64,000 nt of DNA from Massilia sp. W12 (GTDB lineage Bacteria; Pseudomonadota; Gammaproteobacteria; Burkholderiales; Burkholderiaceae_D), in contig NZ_CP147776.1 in NCBI RefSeq assembly GCF_037300705.1, positions 1,054,001 through 1,118,000 of the forward strand, read 5' to 3'. Below, one piece after another: positions 21,889-31,463 of the stretch. The stretch's first letter is position 1; every line of letters starts with the position of its first letter. The translations under genes were made by a program, and so were the position numbers. The notes below the pieces were generated by a model. The model had not been told where the DNA came from, did no database searches, and saw only the letters and a program-made list of their open reading frames with translations.

Positions 21889-23376
21889 ATGAATTTTCCT
21901 TTATCCGACTCGATTCTCAGCCAGGCAATATGGTGTCCCATCCTGTTTGGCTGCCTGGTCTTGCTGCTTGGGCGTGACGAGCGCGCCTCAATGACGCGCT
22001 GGCTGGCGCTGATCGGCGCTGTGATCAGCCTGATCGTCACGCTGCCGCTGATCTCCAACTTCGACGCTGCCGCGACCAGCATGCAGTTCGTTGAAAAACA
22101 GCCGTGGATTCAAAGCTTCGGCATCAATTACTACCTGGGGCTGGACGGCATTTCGATGTGGTTCGTCCCGCTCACCGCCTTCATCACCGTGGTGGTGGTG
22201 ATTGCCGGCTGGGAAGTGATTGAAAAGAAGGTGGCCCAATATATGGGCGCCTTCCTGATCCTGTCCGGTTTGATGGTGGGTGTGTTCTGCGCGCTGGATG
22301 GCGTGTTGTTCTACATCTTCTTTGAAGCCACGCTGATCCCGATGTACGTCATCATCGGCGTCTGGGGCGGCCCGAATCGGGTGTACGCCAGCTTCAAGTT
22401 CTTCCTCTACACCCTGGCCGGCTCGCTGCTGACCCTGATCGCCTTGATCGTGCTGGCGCGCACTTCCGGCACCTTTGAAATCATGGAATGGCACAAGCTG
22501 TCGCTGCCGCTGGATGTGCAGAAATTGCTGTTCCTGGCCTTCCTGGCCGCGTTTGCGGTGAAAGTGCCGATGTGGCCGGTGCACACCTGGTTGCCGGATG
22601 CCCACGTTGAAGCGCCGACCGGCGGTTCGGTGGTGCTGGCGGCCATCATGTTGAAACTGGGCGCTTACGGCTTCCTGCGTTTCTCCATGCCCATCCTGCC
22701 GCAAGCCAGCCATTACTTTGCGCCGTTTATGATCACCCTGTCCCTGGTGGCGGTGATTTATGTCGGCCTGGTGGCATTGGTGCAAACCGATATGAAGAAA
22801 CTGGTGGCGTATTCCTCGGTGGCGCATATGGGCTTTGTCACCCTGGGCTTTTTCACCTTCAATGATCTGGGCGTGCAAGGCGCGATCATGCAAATGATCT
22901 CCCACGGTTTTGTCTCCGGCGCGATGTTCCTCTGCATCGGCGTGCTGTATGACCGCGTGCACTCGCGTCAAATCGCCGATTACGGCGGGGTGGTCAACAC
23001 CATGCCGCGCTTTGCCTTCTTCTTTGTGCTGTTCTCCATGGCCAACTGCGGCTTGCCGGCGACTTCCGGCTTCGTCGGTGAATTCATGGTGATTCTGGGC
23101 GCAGTGAAATACGATTTCGTGATCGGTCTGCTGGCCGCCACCGCTGTGATTTTGGGCGCCGCCTACTCACTGTGGATGGTCAAGCGCGTGATCTTCGGCG
23201 AAATCGGCAATGAAGAAGTGCGCAAGCTGCAGGATTTGAACAAACGTGAATTCTTCCTGCTGGGCGTACTGGCGATCTTCACGATCTGGATGGGTTGCTA
23301 TCCGGCTCCGGTCACCGATGTGATGCAGACTTCGGTCAAGCAATTGCTTGAGCATGTCAACCATATCGCGCATTGA
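21889..23376 (+). CDS. nuoM: NADH-quinone oxidoreductase subunit M
   Basis: A 495-residue antiporter-like proton-channel subunit with about fourteen helices. FFEATLIPMYVIIGVWGG with the conserved membrane Glu, VKVPMWPVHTWLPDAHVEAPTGGSVVLA and KKLVAYSSVAHMGF identify it. ATG 21889 yields MNFPLSDSILSQAIW; the earlier in-frame start at 21817 lies inside nuoL. Confidence 0.96.
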   Translation: MNFPLSDSILSQAIWCPILFGCLVLLLGRDERASMTRWLALIGAVISLIVTLPLISNFDAAATSMQFVEKQPWIQSFGINYYLGLDGISMWFVPLTAFITVVVVIAGWEVIEKKVAQYMGAFLILSGLMVGVFCALDGVLFYIFFEATLIPMYVIIGVWGGPNRVYASFKFFLYTLAGSLLTLIALIVLARTSGTFEIMEWHKLSLPLDVQKLLFLAFLAAFAVKVPMWPVHTWLPDAHVEAPTGGSVVLAAIMLKLGAYGFLRFSMPILPQASHYFAPFMITLSLVAVIYVGLVALVQTDMKKLVAYSSVAHMGFVTLGFFTFNDLGVQGAIMQMISHGFVSGAMFLCIGVLYDRVHSRQIADYGGVVNTMPRFAFFFVLFSMANCGLPATSGFVGEFMVILGAVKYDFVIGLLAATAVILGAAYSLWMVKRVIFGEIGNEEVRKLQDLNKREFFLLGVLAIFTIWMGCYPAPVTDVMQTSVKQLLEHVNHIAH

Positions 23377-23398
23377 TGACGCATGATGGGAAAAGCGA

Positions 23399-24910
23399 AT
23401 GAATAACAGTCTCAATACTGAACAATTAAATCTGGCCTTGATGGCGCCGGAGCTGTTCTTGCTGGTCGCCTCGTGTGCGATTCTGCTCATCGATATGTAT
23501 TTGCGCGATGGTAAGCGCTATATCACCTACTACCTGACCCTGGGCGTGCTGGCAATCGCCGGCATGCTGAGCTGGAACAGCTGGCAATCCGGCCAAACCG
23601 GTTATCTGTTCAACCACATGTTTGTGGTTGACCCGATGTCCGACCTGCTCAAAATGTTCTCCTATCTGGCGGTTGGCGTCACCCTGGTCTATTCGCGCCG
23701 TTACAGCTACTACCGAGGCATGCTGGGCGACACCCTGGGCGGTGAGTTTTATGTGCTGACCCTGTTTGCCTTGCTGGGCCAGATGGTGATGATTTCCGCC
23801 AGCAATTTCCTGTCCCTGTATCTGGGCCTGGAATTGATGTCGCTGTGTCTGTACGCCCTGGTCGCCTTGCGCCGCGATGCGCCGGTGTCCACCGAAGCCT
23901 CGATGAAATATTTCATTCTGGGCGCGCTGGCTTCCGGTTTCCTGCTGTATGGCATCTCGATGATGTATGGCGCCACCGGCACCCTGAATCTGTCTGAAGT
24001 GGCGCAAGTGGCGGCGTCGCCGACTGCCAACCGCATCGTGCTGGTGTTCGGCATTGTGTTCCTGGTGGCCGGTCTGGCCTTCAAACTCGGCGCCGTGCCT
24101 TTCCACATGTGGGTGCCGGACGTGTATCAGGGCGCGCCGACTTCGGTCACGCTGGTGCTGGGCGGCGCACCGAAATTGGCCGCATTCGCCATCTGCGTGC
24201 GTTTGCTGATTGAAGGCATGTCGCCGCTGGCGGTGGATTGGCAGCATATGCTCTTGATTCTGGCGGTGCTCTCGCTGGCGATCGGCAATCTGGCGGCAAT
24301 CGCGCAAAGCAATATCAAGCGTATGCTGGCGTATTCCACCATCTCGCAAATGGGCTTCATGCTGCTGGGCTTGGCTTCCGGCGTGCTGGAAGGCAAGGAA
24401 AACAGCTGGAACTCCATGGCCGGCCCTTACAGCTCCGCCATGTTCTATGTGATTTCCTATGTGCTGGCGACCCTGGGCACATTCGGCATGGTGCTGCTGC
24501 TTTCGCGCACCGGCTTTGAAGCTGACAATCTGGATGACTTCAAAGGCTTGAATCAGCGCAGCCCCTGGTTTGCCTTCGTCATGCTGCTCTTGATGTTCTC
24601 GCTGGCCGGCATTCCGCCGCTGGTGGGCTTCTACGCCAAGTTCTCGATTTTGGCGGCAGTGGTGAATGCGCATGGCATGTGGCTGGCGGTGTTTGCCGTG
24701 CTGGCATCGCTGATCGGCGCTTTCTACTACCTGCGCGTGGTGAAGGTGATGTATTTCGACAAGCCGCTGGATAACAATCCCATCGTTTCGCATGTCGATA
24801 TGCGCGTTTTGCTGTCGCTCAATGGTCTGGCGATTTTAGTGCTTGGCCTGATGCCTAACCGTCTGATGTCGGCTTGTCTGGACGCCGTCGTCAAAACCCT
24901 GTCCACCTGA
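23399..24910 (+). CDS. nuoN: NADH-quinone oxidoreductase subunit N
   Basis: A 503-residue antiporter-like subunit closing the nuo cluster. [41 protein letters not shown] and [18 protein letters not shown] are family motifs. The stop overlaps the next start (TGATG), indicating that the DUF2818 gene belongs to the operon. Confidence 0.96.
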   Translation: MNNSLNTEQLNLALMAPELFLLVASCAILLIDMYLRDGKRYITYYLTLGVLAIAGMLSWNSWQSGQTGYLFNHMFVVDPMSDLLKMFSYLAVGVTLVYSRRYSYYRGMLGDTLGGEFYVLTLFALLGQMVMISASNFLSLYLGLELMSLCLYALVALRRDAPVSTEASMKYFILGALASGFLLYGISMMYGATGTLNLSEVAQVAASPTANRIVLVFGIVFLVAGLAFKLGAVPFHMWVPDVYQGAPTSVTLVLGGAPKLAAFAICVRLLIEGMSPLAVDWQHMLLILAVLSLAIGNLAAIAQSNIKRMLAYSTISQMGFMLLGLASGVLEGKENSWNSMAGPYSSAMFYVISYVLATLGTFGMVLLLSRTGFEADNLDDFKGLNQRSPWFAFVMLLLMFSLAGIPPLVGFYAKFSILAAVVNAHGMWLAVFAVLASLIGAFYYLRVVKVMYFDKPLDNNPIVSHVDMRVLLSLNGLAILVLGLMPNRLMSACLDAVVKTLST

Positions 24911-25206
24911 TGGATACCTCAAAAGCAGCCTGGCTGGTCATACTGGCCGGGCTTTTTTTCGCCAATCTGCCTTTCTTCACCCGGCGTCTGTTTTGCGTGT
25001 TCAAACTGGATAAGCAGAAAAATTTCGCCCTCCATATGCTGGAGTGGTTTGTGTTTTATCTGCTGCTCGGTCTGCTGGGCGCAGCGCTGGAAGGCGCAAT
25101 CGGCAACCGCGCTGCGCAAGGCTGGGAGTTTTATGTAATCACGGCTTGTTTAATGCTGGTGTTTGCCTTTCCGGGATTTGTGTTCCGCTATCTGGTCAAG
25201 CGCTGA
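24910..25206 (+). CDS. DUF2818 family small membrane protein
   Basis: A 98-residue protein with three predicted membrane segments (about 5-22, 43-62, 73-92). The family is of unknown function and is found next to nuoN in many Burkholderiales. The one-base overlap with nuoN suggests translational coupling and a role linked to complex I assembly or stability, which is inference only. The in-frame start at 24874 lies within nuoN and is rejected. Confidence 0.85.
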   Translation: MDTSKAAWLVILAGLFFANLPFFTRRLFCVFKLDKQKNFALHMLEWFVFYLLLGLLGAALEGAIGNRAAQGWEFYVITACLMLVFAFPGFVFRYLVKR

Positions 25207-25236
25207 GCATTCGCCAAGCTTTTGGCAGTAAAAACA

Positions 25237-25264
25237 TGCCCGCCGGCAGGGCGGGCAATTTCAT
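25237..25264 (+). terminator. Probable terminator of the nuo operon
   Basis: TGCCCGCC pairs with GGCGGGCA around GGCAG, followed by ATTTCATTT. It lies 31 bp after the DUF2818 stop and just before the NUDIX ribosome site, so partial read-through is possible. Confidence 0.5.
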
Positions 25265-25284
25265 TTCTGAGATGAGGCTGCAAG

Positions 25285-25869
25285 GTGGAGCAAGACCAGG
25301 ATCAGCATTTGCGTGAAATCCGGGTGGACGGCGAAGACGTCTATCAAGGCCATTTTCTGCGCATTACACGCGATATCGTGCAATTGCCAAATGGCAAACA
25401 CGCTGCGCGCGAGTATGTGCGCCATCCCGGCGCTGTGGTCGTGCTGCCGATTTTGCCGGATGGCCGCATTTTAATGGAGCGCCAATACCGCTACCCCCTG
25501 CAAAGCGTGTTTACCGAATTCCCAGCCGGTAAAATCGATGCCGGTGAATCTTCACTTGTTTGCGCCCGGCGTGAATTATGGGAAGAAACCGGTTATCGCG
25601 CCGATAGCTGGCAGTTCGTCTGCCGCATTCATAATGCGATTGCCTATTCAGATGAATTTCTCGATCTGTTTTTAGCGCGCGGACTGCATGCCGGCGAGCG
25701 CCAATTGGATGAAGAGGAATTTCTCGATACTTGCAGCATGAGTCTGGCGGAATTATTGCAGGCAGTGCAGACAGGCCAGATCACTGATGTGAAAACGGTG
25801 ATCGGTATTTTCTGGCTGGAAAAAATACTCAACGGCAGCTGGACGTTGCCGGCCATGCCGCAGCCGTAA
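25285..25869 (+). CDS. NUDIX hydrolase, ADP-ribose pyrophosphatase type
   Basis: A 194-residue cytoplasmic enzyme expected to split ADP-ribose or similar nucleoside diphosphates. The Nudix box is complete: GKIDAGESSLVCARRELWEETGY (G-x5-E-x7-REL-x-EE-x-G). VLPILPDGRILMERQYRYP and EFPAG upstream match the ADPRase subgroup. Start is GTG 25285 with GAGG seven bases before. It commonly follows DUF2818 in this order. Confidence 0.88.
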   Translation: MEQDQDQHLREIRVDGEDVYQGHFLRITRDIVQLPNGKHAAREYVRHPGAVVVLPILPDGRILMERQYRYPLQSVFTEFPAGKIDAGESSLVCARRELWEETGYRADSWQFVCRIHNAIAYSDEFLDLFLARGLHAGERQLDEEEFLDTCSMSLAELLQAVQTGQITDVKTVIGIFWLEKILNGSWTLPAMPQP

Positions 25870-25873
25870 TCAT

Positions 25874-27823
25874 TTATTCAGCGGCCAGCGGCAGTTCCAG
25901 GAAAAAGCAGGTTCCGCTGCCCGGCGTCGATTCAAAATACAATTTCCCGTGCATAATCTGCGCCAGCGTGCGCGAAATCGCCAGGCCCAAACCGGTGCCG
26001 CCCTTATTGCGGGTTGAAGAAGAATCCGCCTGGGTAAAGCGCTCAAACACATACGGCGTGAATTCCTGACTGATGCCGCAGCCGTGATCCTGCACCGCAA
26101 TCCGCACGCACTTGCCTTCAAGGCTGGCGCTCAAGACCACTTCTTTGCCTGGATCTGAAAACTTGCAGGCGTTTGAAATCAGATTCGCCATAATTTGCTG
26201 AAAACGGTCGGCATCCACCCACAAATGCGCGGCAGGCGTGGCGCGCAGTTGCAAACTGACGCCGCTTTGCAGCGCAAAACTCTGATGACTTTCACAAGCT
26301 TCATGCAGCAGTTGCTTTAATTCATAGCGCGCCGGATTCAGCGCCAGCATGCCGGCTTCCATTTTTTGCATATCCAGCAAATCATTCACCAGCCGCGACA
26401 GGCGTTCCGCATTCTTGCCGGCCATATTCAGCAATTGCAATTGGCGCGCAGACAATGCGCCAGCGGCCCCGCCCAGCAATAAGCCAATACTGCCAATCAC
26501 CGAGGTGAGCGGGGTGCGCAATTCATGATTCACCGTGGCGACAAATTCAGATTTCAATTTATCCGCTTGCAATCTTTCGGTCAGATCGCGCACCACTAAA
26601 ATCCAGTGCGGCGCAGCATCTTCGCCCTGCAGCGGCGGTTGAAAATGGCTGATGCGCAATTCAGCCGGAAACAAAGCGCCATCAAAACGTTGATGCTGAC
26701 GCGCTTGTTTGTCCGCCAATAAATCTTGCAGCGTCGCACCTTGCACAAACATGCTGATATTGCTGCCCAGCGCATCTTGTTCCGGGCATAAGTAAATACT
26801 TTGCGCAGCCTGGTTAAATGAAATGATTACGCCTGCGCTGTCGCAAGTGATGATAGCGTCCGCCGCATATTGCAAGATTGCCGCCATTTGCTCCAGATTG
26901 GCGCGCCGCACATCCTGCTGTCTTAATAAATCCTCATAAATGCGCATCTTTTCATCTTGCGCAGTTTGCTCACCCATGCTGCGCAATTTAACTTGCTGCA
27001 AGCTGGCGGCGAGCAGCATGGGCGGGATTTGTACTAAGAAAAGCGGTAAAAATAAAACCAGAATCTGGGCATAGCTGATCATCGGCGGCGGCACAAACAA
27101 ACCAAACGCCATCATCAGCAGCGATTGCGCAACAAAGATGAAATTCAGGATGCAGACTTCGACAAAACTCAGCCACAGCGCCGCCGCCACCAGAATCGCC
27201 ATCGCATACACAAATGGAAATGGCAAATTGGCGTAAGTGATCAGAATAATCGCACTCAGAGAGAAAACCACCGGCAATAAGATGCCCGGCTCGATTTGCC
27301 TGGAGACCGGCTGCCAGCCGAACTTCGCAATTTGCAGACCCAGAGGCAGCAAGGCCAGCATGCCCAGGCAATTGCCGCTGAACCAGGCATTCCAATTGCG
27401 CAACAGCGTATTGGTGTCGGTATGCAGCAAGGCATTGACGCAGGCGCCGGCGAAAGGCGGCAAACAGCAAACCAGAATGGCAAACAGCGGCAAGCGCTTG
27501 GGCGATTGCTCGATTTCCTTGGCAAAATAGCGCACCAGCGGCAATCCCAGCAGTATCTGCAATAAATTTAATCCGCTTTCACGCAAGCTGTCCTGCCACA
27601 CCATCCCTTGCAAAAAGTTGGCGCTCAGATCCAAAACCAGCATGCAACTCAGCGCTTGTATGAGGGGATAACGTTTGCTGGCCAAAATGCTGATGCAAAA
27701 GGCCGGTATGAAATTGATCCAAATCAAGGCCCCCGGCTGGTTTGACAGCAAATGGCCAAGCCCATCTAACAGCAGCCCGCATAAACCGAGCAACATCAGT
27801 AAAAATTGAGGCGAGGCTTGCAT
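25874..27823 (-). CDS. Sensor histidine kinase with MASE1-like membrane domain and PAS domain
   Basis: A 649-residue integral-membrane kinase. Residues 1 to about 290 contain eight or more hydrophobic segments resembling MASE1. A PAS domain follows (about 310-415, ADAIITCDSAGVIISFNQAA). Then come HisKA with H433 in VNHELRTPLTSVIGS and a HATPase_c domain: N box LISNACKFSD, G1 QDHGCGI, F box VFERFTQ and G2 GGTGLGLAIS. No receiver domain is attached and no response regulator gene is nearby. The start overlaps the stop of the binding-protein gene by one base (TGATG), so the two are made together and probably form one sensor. Confidence 0.9.
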   Translation of the reverse strand: MQASPQFLLMLLGLCGLLLDGLGHLLSNQPGALIWINFIPAFCISILASKRYPLIQALSCMLVLDLSANFLQGMVWQDSLRESGLNLLQILLGLPLVRYFAKEIEQSPKRLPLFAILVCCLPPFAGACVNALLHTDTNTLLRNWNAWFSGNCLGMLALLPLGLQIAKFGWQPVSRQIEPGILLPVVFSLSAIILITYANLPFPFVYAMAILVAAALWLSFVEVCILNFIFVAQSLLMMAFGLFVPPPMISYAQILVLFLPLFLVQIPPMLLAASLQQVKLRSMGEQTAQDEKMRIYEDLLRQQDVRRANLEQMAAILQYAADAIITCDSAGVIISFNQAAQSIYLCPEQDALGSNISMFVQGATLQDLLADKQARQHQRFDGALFPAELRISHFQPPLQGEDAAPHWILVVRDLTERLQADKLKSEFVATVNHELRTPLTSVIGSIGLLLGGAAGALSARQLQLLNMAGKNAERLSRLVNDLLDMQKMEAGMLALNPARYELKQLLHEACESHQSFALQSGVSLQLRATPAAHLWVDADRFQQIMANLISNACKFSDPGKEVVLSASLEGKCVRIAVQDHGCGISQEFTPYVFERFTQADSSSTRNKGGTGLGLAISRTLAQIMHGKLYFESTPGSGTCFFLELPLAAE

Positions 27824-28695
27824 CAGCCAGCCTTGCGCCGCAGCCAGAAGGCAGACATCAATGCCAGCGCGAATAAGCCGCCAGTCGCTATATACAGCCA
27901 GTTTTGTTGCTGCGCCGGAGTGTTTTGCTGGCTCGGCATCCAGCGCTGCAAAATGGCGTCACGCTCGACCGGGGTGATTTCCTGCAAGCCGGCCTGGATA
28001 ATCTCGCCCAATTGCGGAATATCTTTACGCCAAGCCATGGACAGCGGGTAATCAAAGCCGATTGAACCGGCAATACGCAAATCCAGTTTCAGATTTTTTT
28101 CCTGGCGTAAAAAATGCAGGCTGGCGGCATCCGCCACCAAGCCGTCAATTTCGCCGCGCGCCAGCAAATCCAGCGCAGCGCCATCGGAAGGCACGGCCAG
28201 CCATTTCACCTGCGGATAATTTTCCCGCACAAAACTTTCCACCGCATACCCTTTGCCCACCCCCAATTTCGCGCCACTGAGTTGTTGCAAGCCGGTTTCC
28301 GTGCGCGAGGGGTGCAAGGCGAGCACTGCGGGAATCGAGACATAGGCTGAACTGAAGGAGACAAATTGCGCGCGCTCAGGCGTCGGACGTAAAGAGGTGA
28401 GCAGATCAACTTCGCCGCGTTTGACTTTTTGCAGATTATCCGAGAGTGGGGCCGCCGGCAGTGCGCGCAATTGCAAACCGGTTTTGCGCGCCGCCAACTC
28501 CAAAAAATCAGCCGACAGACCAACCGGCTTATTTTGTTTGTCGAGGTAGATAAAGGGGCCGTAATCCGCTTCCGGCGCCCAGGTGGCTTCTGGATGTTGT
28601 TTCAGCCAAGTTTGCAATTCAGCATTTAAGGGAGCTGACTGCACAAGCGTGGCGAACAGCGCCAACACCATTCCCAGAGTGGCAGGTAAACGCAT
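27823..28695 (-). CDS. Membrane-anchored periplasmic solute-binding sensor (SBP_bac_3/EvgS-like)
   Basis: A 290-residue protein with a signal sequence (residues 1-20, ending VQSA), a family-3 solute-binding (Venus-flytrap) domain and one C-terminal membrane helix (about 264-283). WAPEADYGPFIYLDKQNKPVG, LTSLRPTPERAQFVSFSSAY and LSMAWRKDIPQLGEIIQAG are typical of the sensory domains of BvgS/EvgS-type kinases rather than free transport proteins. No permease genes are near. GAGGAGA precedes the ATG. It most likely reports ligand binding to the kinase translated right after it. Confidence 0.87.
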   Translation of the reverse strand: MRLPATLGMVLALFATLVQSAPLNAELQTWLKQHPEATWAPEADYGPFIYLDKQNKPVGLSADFLELAARKTGLQLRALPAAPLSDNLQKVKRGEVDLLTSLRPTPERAQFVSFSSAYVSIPAVLALHPSRTETGLQQLSGAKLGVGKGYAVESFVRENYPQVKWLAVPSDGAALDLLARGEIDGLVADAASLHFLRQEKNLKLDLRIAGSIGFDYPLSMAWRKDIPQLGEIIQAGLQEITPVERDAILQRWMPSQQNTPAQQQNWLYIATGGLFALALMSAFWLRRKAG

Positions 28696-28939
28696 TTCAC
28701 ATTCTCCTCGTGGCGGATAAGCAAGTGTAGCAAGAATGGAGGAAGGCCAAACGAATTGCGCAGGAAACTGTTGTATAGCACCAGCTTATATTAAGTTGGA
28801 TTGTATGAGAGTGTTGTGATGCTTGAGTGGCTGGGAGGGAAGTATTCTCTGCCTTGGTGGTGGAATGAGGCATGCTGTTGCACATGCCTCAGTTTTCTTG
28901 TTGAGGTGATTTCCGATTTCAGCTAGCACTTTCTCAGGT
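28696..28939. other. Intergenic region upstream of the sensor operon
   Basis: This 244-bp stretch should hold the promoter of the binding-protein/kinase operon. No convincing gene or strong promoter pair is seen. Confidence 0.3.
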
Positions 28940-29458
28940 TTAATTGTGCACAAATGAAAAATGAAGCGGGAAATCCATGACGCATGCTTGTCCGGCACAC
29001 TTGGCTGGTTTGAATTTTGTGAGTAAAACAATTTTGGCGTACACGCTCACAGCTTGACTGGAAAGTCTGCTGTAATTTTTTACTTCCTGCACTGTGCCAT
29101 CACTGCCGATCCGGGCAATCAGATTGAGGTCGCCAGCAATGCCCATTTTCCGATGCGCTCCGGAAAATGCGGTGTACAGAGGCATCAATCCTTCCAGTGG
29201 AAAGGGCGGTTCATCGCCTGCAGGCATTTTCTCGTAGTAGCCGCGCACGATATTTTTTTCTTTTTCAGGCAATTCGTCCCAGCTTTTGTTTAAGCTGATA
29301 TTACTGTTTTTGATTGACTCATAGGGAAAGGGGAAGGCGGATCGAATATCACCACCTTCGTTCAAATTGTATTCTGAGGGCTTGTCAGCGGCAATTCCTA
29401 TGCTGGCAGAAAATTTAAGCAATAGTAAGACACCAATCTTCATTAAAGTGTGGCGCAT
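28940..29458 (-). CDS. Secreted protein with TonB-C-like terminal domain, function unknown
   Basis: A 172-residue protein with an N-terminal signal (MKIGVLLLLKFSASIGIAA). The last ~70 residues (LNLIARIGSDGTVQEVKNYSRLS...FKPAKCAGQACVMDFPLHFSF) resemble the TonB C-terminal fold, which in stand-alone proteins of this kind often includes a Cys pair like PAKCAGQAC. There is no Pro-rich linker, so it is not a normal TonB. The start has TGGAGG seven bases before it. Monocistronic; role unknown. Confidence 0.7.
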   Translation of the reverse strand: MRHTLMKIGVLLLLKFSASIGIAADKPSEYNLNEGGDIRSAFPFPYESIKNSNISLNKSWDELPEKEKNIVRGYYEKMPAGDEPPFPLEGLMPLYTAFSGAHRKMGIAGDLNLIARIGSDGTVQEVKNYSRLSSQAVSVYAKIVLLTKFKPAKCAGQACVMDFPLHFSFVHN

Positions 29459-29526
29459 ATCTAATCCTCCATATCACATGTGTGCATAATTGTAACACTT
29501 TGCTTTTGAAGCTGTCCACATATTAG

Positions 29527-29552
29527 AAAAAACGGCCTGCAAAAGCAGGCCG
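29527..29552 (-). terminator. Rho-independent terminator of the ETF-QO gene
   Basis: On the minus strand CGGCCTGC pairs with GCAGGCCG around TTTT and is followed by six T, 15 bp past the stop. Confidence 0.9.
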
Positions 29553-29567
29553 TGATTTGCATCGGGC

Positions 29568-31244
29568 TTACATATTCGGATAATTCGGCCCGCCGCCGCC
29601 TTCCGGCGTGATCCAGACAATGTTTTGCGTCGGATCTTTGATGTCGCAGGTCTTGCAGTGCACGCAGTTTTGCGAATTGATCTGCAATTTATCCTGCCCG
29701 TCATCGGTCTTGATAAATTCATACACCCCGGCCGGGCAGTAACGGCTTTCCGGGCCGGCGTACTTGCTCAGATTGGTTTGCACCGGCACATCCGCATTTT
29801 TCAGCGTCAGGTGAATCGGCTGATCTTCAGTATGGTTGGTGTTGGAAATGAAGACAGAAGACAGGCGGTCAAAGGTCAGTTTGCCATCCGGCTTCGGATA
29901 ATTGATCGGCGCAAAGTCATCCGCCGGGCGCAGATAGGCATGATCCGGCTTGCTGTGGCGCAGCGTCCAGGGCGCTTTGCCGCCGAACACGATTTGATCA
30001 ATCCCCACCATCAGCGTGCCCAGCTTCAAGCCCTTGCTCATCCAGGGTTTGAAATTGCGCGCTTTGTACAATTCCTCATGCAGCCAGGATTGTGCGAACG
30101 CTTGCGGGTAGGCGCTCAATTCGTCCCACTGGCGGTTCGCGCCCAAGGCTTCAAACGCCGCTTGCGCCGCCAGCATACCGCTCTTGATCGCCGCATGGCT
30201 GCCCTTGATGCGGCTGGCGTTTAAGAACCCGGCGTCACAGCCGATCAAGGCGCCGCCCGGGAAGGTCAGCTTGGGCAGCGATTGCAAGCCGCCGGCGGTA
30301 ATCGCCCGCGCGCCATACGATATGCGGCGACCGCCTTCCAGGAATTTGCGGATTTCCGGGTGCGTTTTATAGCGCTGGAATTCTTCATACGGCGACAGAT
30401 ACGGATTTTCATAAGCCAAGCCGACCACATAACCGACCACCACCTGATTATTTTCCAGGTGATACAGGAAGGAACCGCCGTAAGTGTCATGCTCCAAGGG
30501 CCAGCCGGCGGTATGCATCACCAAGCCGGGTTTGTGCATCTTCGGATCGATTTCCCACAATTCTTTCAAGCCGATCGCATAGGTTTGCGGATCGCGCCCC
30601 TCATCCAGTTTGTAGCGGGAGATTAATTGCTTGCCCAGATGGCCGCGCGCGCCTTCGGCAAACAGCGTGTATTTCGCGTGCAATTCCATGCCGAGCTGGA
30701 AGGAATCCATGGGTTCGCCATCGCGCCCCACGCCCATATTTCCGGTAGCCACGCCTTTCACCGCGCCGGTCTCGTCATACAGCACTTCAGCGGCGGCAAA
30801 GCCGGGGAAAATTTCCACGCCCAGCGCTTCCGCCTGTTGGCCCAGCCAGCGCACCACATTGCCCAGCGAGATCACATAATTGCCTTCATTCCGAAAGCAG
30901 GAGGGCAGCATCCAGTGCGGGGTGGAAATCGCCCCGGTTTCAGTCAGAAACAGGAAGCGGTCTTCGCTCACCGGGGTGTTGAGCGGCGCGCCTTTTTCTT
31001 TCCAATCGGGAATTAACTCAGTCAGGGCTTGCGGATCCATCACCGCGCCGGACAGGATGTGTGCGCCCAGCTCACCGCCTTTTTCCAATACGCACACCGA
31101 CACTTCGCTGCCTTTTTCGGCGGCCTGTTGTTTGAGTTTGATGGCTGCAGCGAGGCCGGCAGGGCCGCCGCCGACGATCACGACATCATATTCCATGGTG
31201 TCGCGCGGGCCGTATTGTTCGAGTATGCTAGCGGTTGTAGTCAT
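29568..31244 (-). CDS. Electron-transfer flavoprotein:ubiquinone oxidoreductase
   Basis: A 558-residue inner-membrane-associated flavoprotein moving electrons from ETF, reduced by acyl-CoA and other dehydrogenases, into the quinone pool. The FAD motif DVVIVGGGPAGLAAAIKLKQ is at about residues 20-39. GAHILSGAV and the amphipathic membrane-contact region follow. The C-terminal [4Fe-4S] site uses the Cys of RYCPAGVYEF and NCVHCKTCDIKDP. Length matches the family. It is transcribed alone; the genes for ETF itself are not in the window. Confidence 0.95.
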   Translation of the reverse strand: MTTTASILEQYGPRDTMEYDVVIVGGGPAGLAAAIKLKQQAAEKGSEVSVCVLEKGGELGAHILSGAVMDPQALTELIPDWKEKGAPLNTPVSEDRFLFLTETGAISTPHWMLPSCFRNEGNYVISLGNVVRWLGQQAEALGVEIFPGFAAAEVLYDETGAVKGVATGNMGVGRDGEPMDSFQLGMELHAKYTLFAEGARGHLGKQLISRYKLDEGRDPQTYAIGLKELWEIDPKMHKPGLVMHTAGWPLEHDTYGGSFLYHLENNQVVVGYVVGLAYENPYLSPYEEFQRYKTHPEIRKFLEGGRRISYGARAITAGGLQSLPKLTFPGGALIGCDAGFLNASRIKGSHAAIKSGMLAAQAAFEALGANRQWDELSAYPQAFAQSWLHEELYKARNFKPWMSKGLKLGTLMVGIDQIVFGGKAPWTLRHSKPDHAYLRPADDFAPINYPKPDGKLTFDRLSSVFISNTNHTEDQPIHLTLKNADVPVQTNLSKYAGPESRYCPAGVYEFIKTDDGQDKLQINSQNCVHCKTCDIKDPTQNIVWITPEGGGGPNYPNM

Positions 31245-31463
31245 TGTTTCACCATAGGTAAGGTTTTTAGCTGCTTGCGGACAATTGTCGTTGATTTTGC
31301 CGCACTTTATTAGGCGTCAGCATCTAATCAAGCCGGATTCGTGTAATGATAACGGTTCTGCAGAGAGAAGCAGGCTTTGCGACAGAATTGCTGAGCGGAA
31401 ATGCAGTTTTTTGCATAATTTTTGTGCAAAAACGTGCTTGGAGCAGGAAAAAGGAGCGCCATC

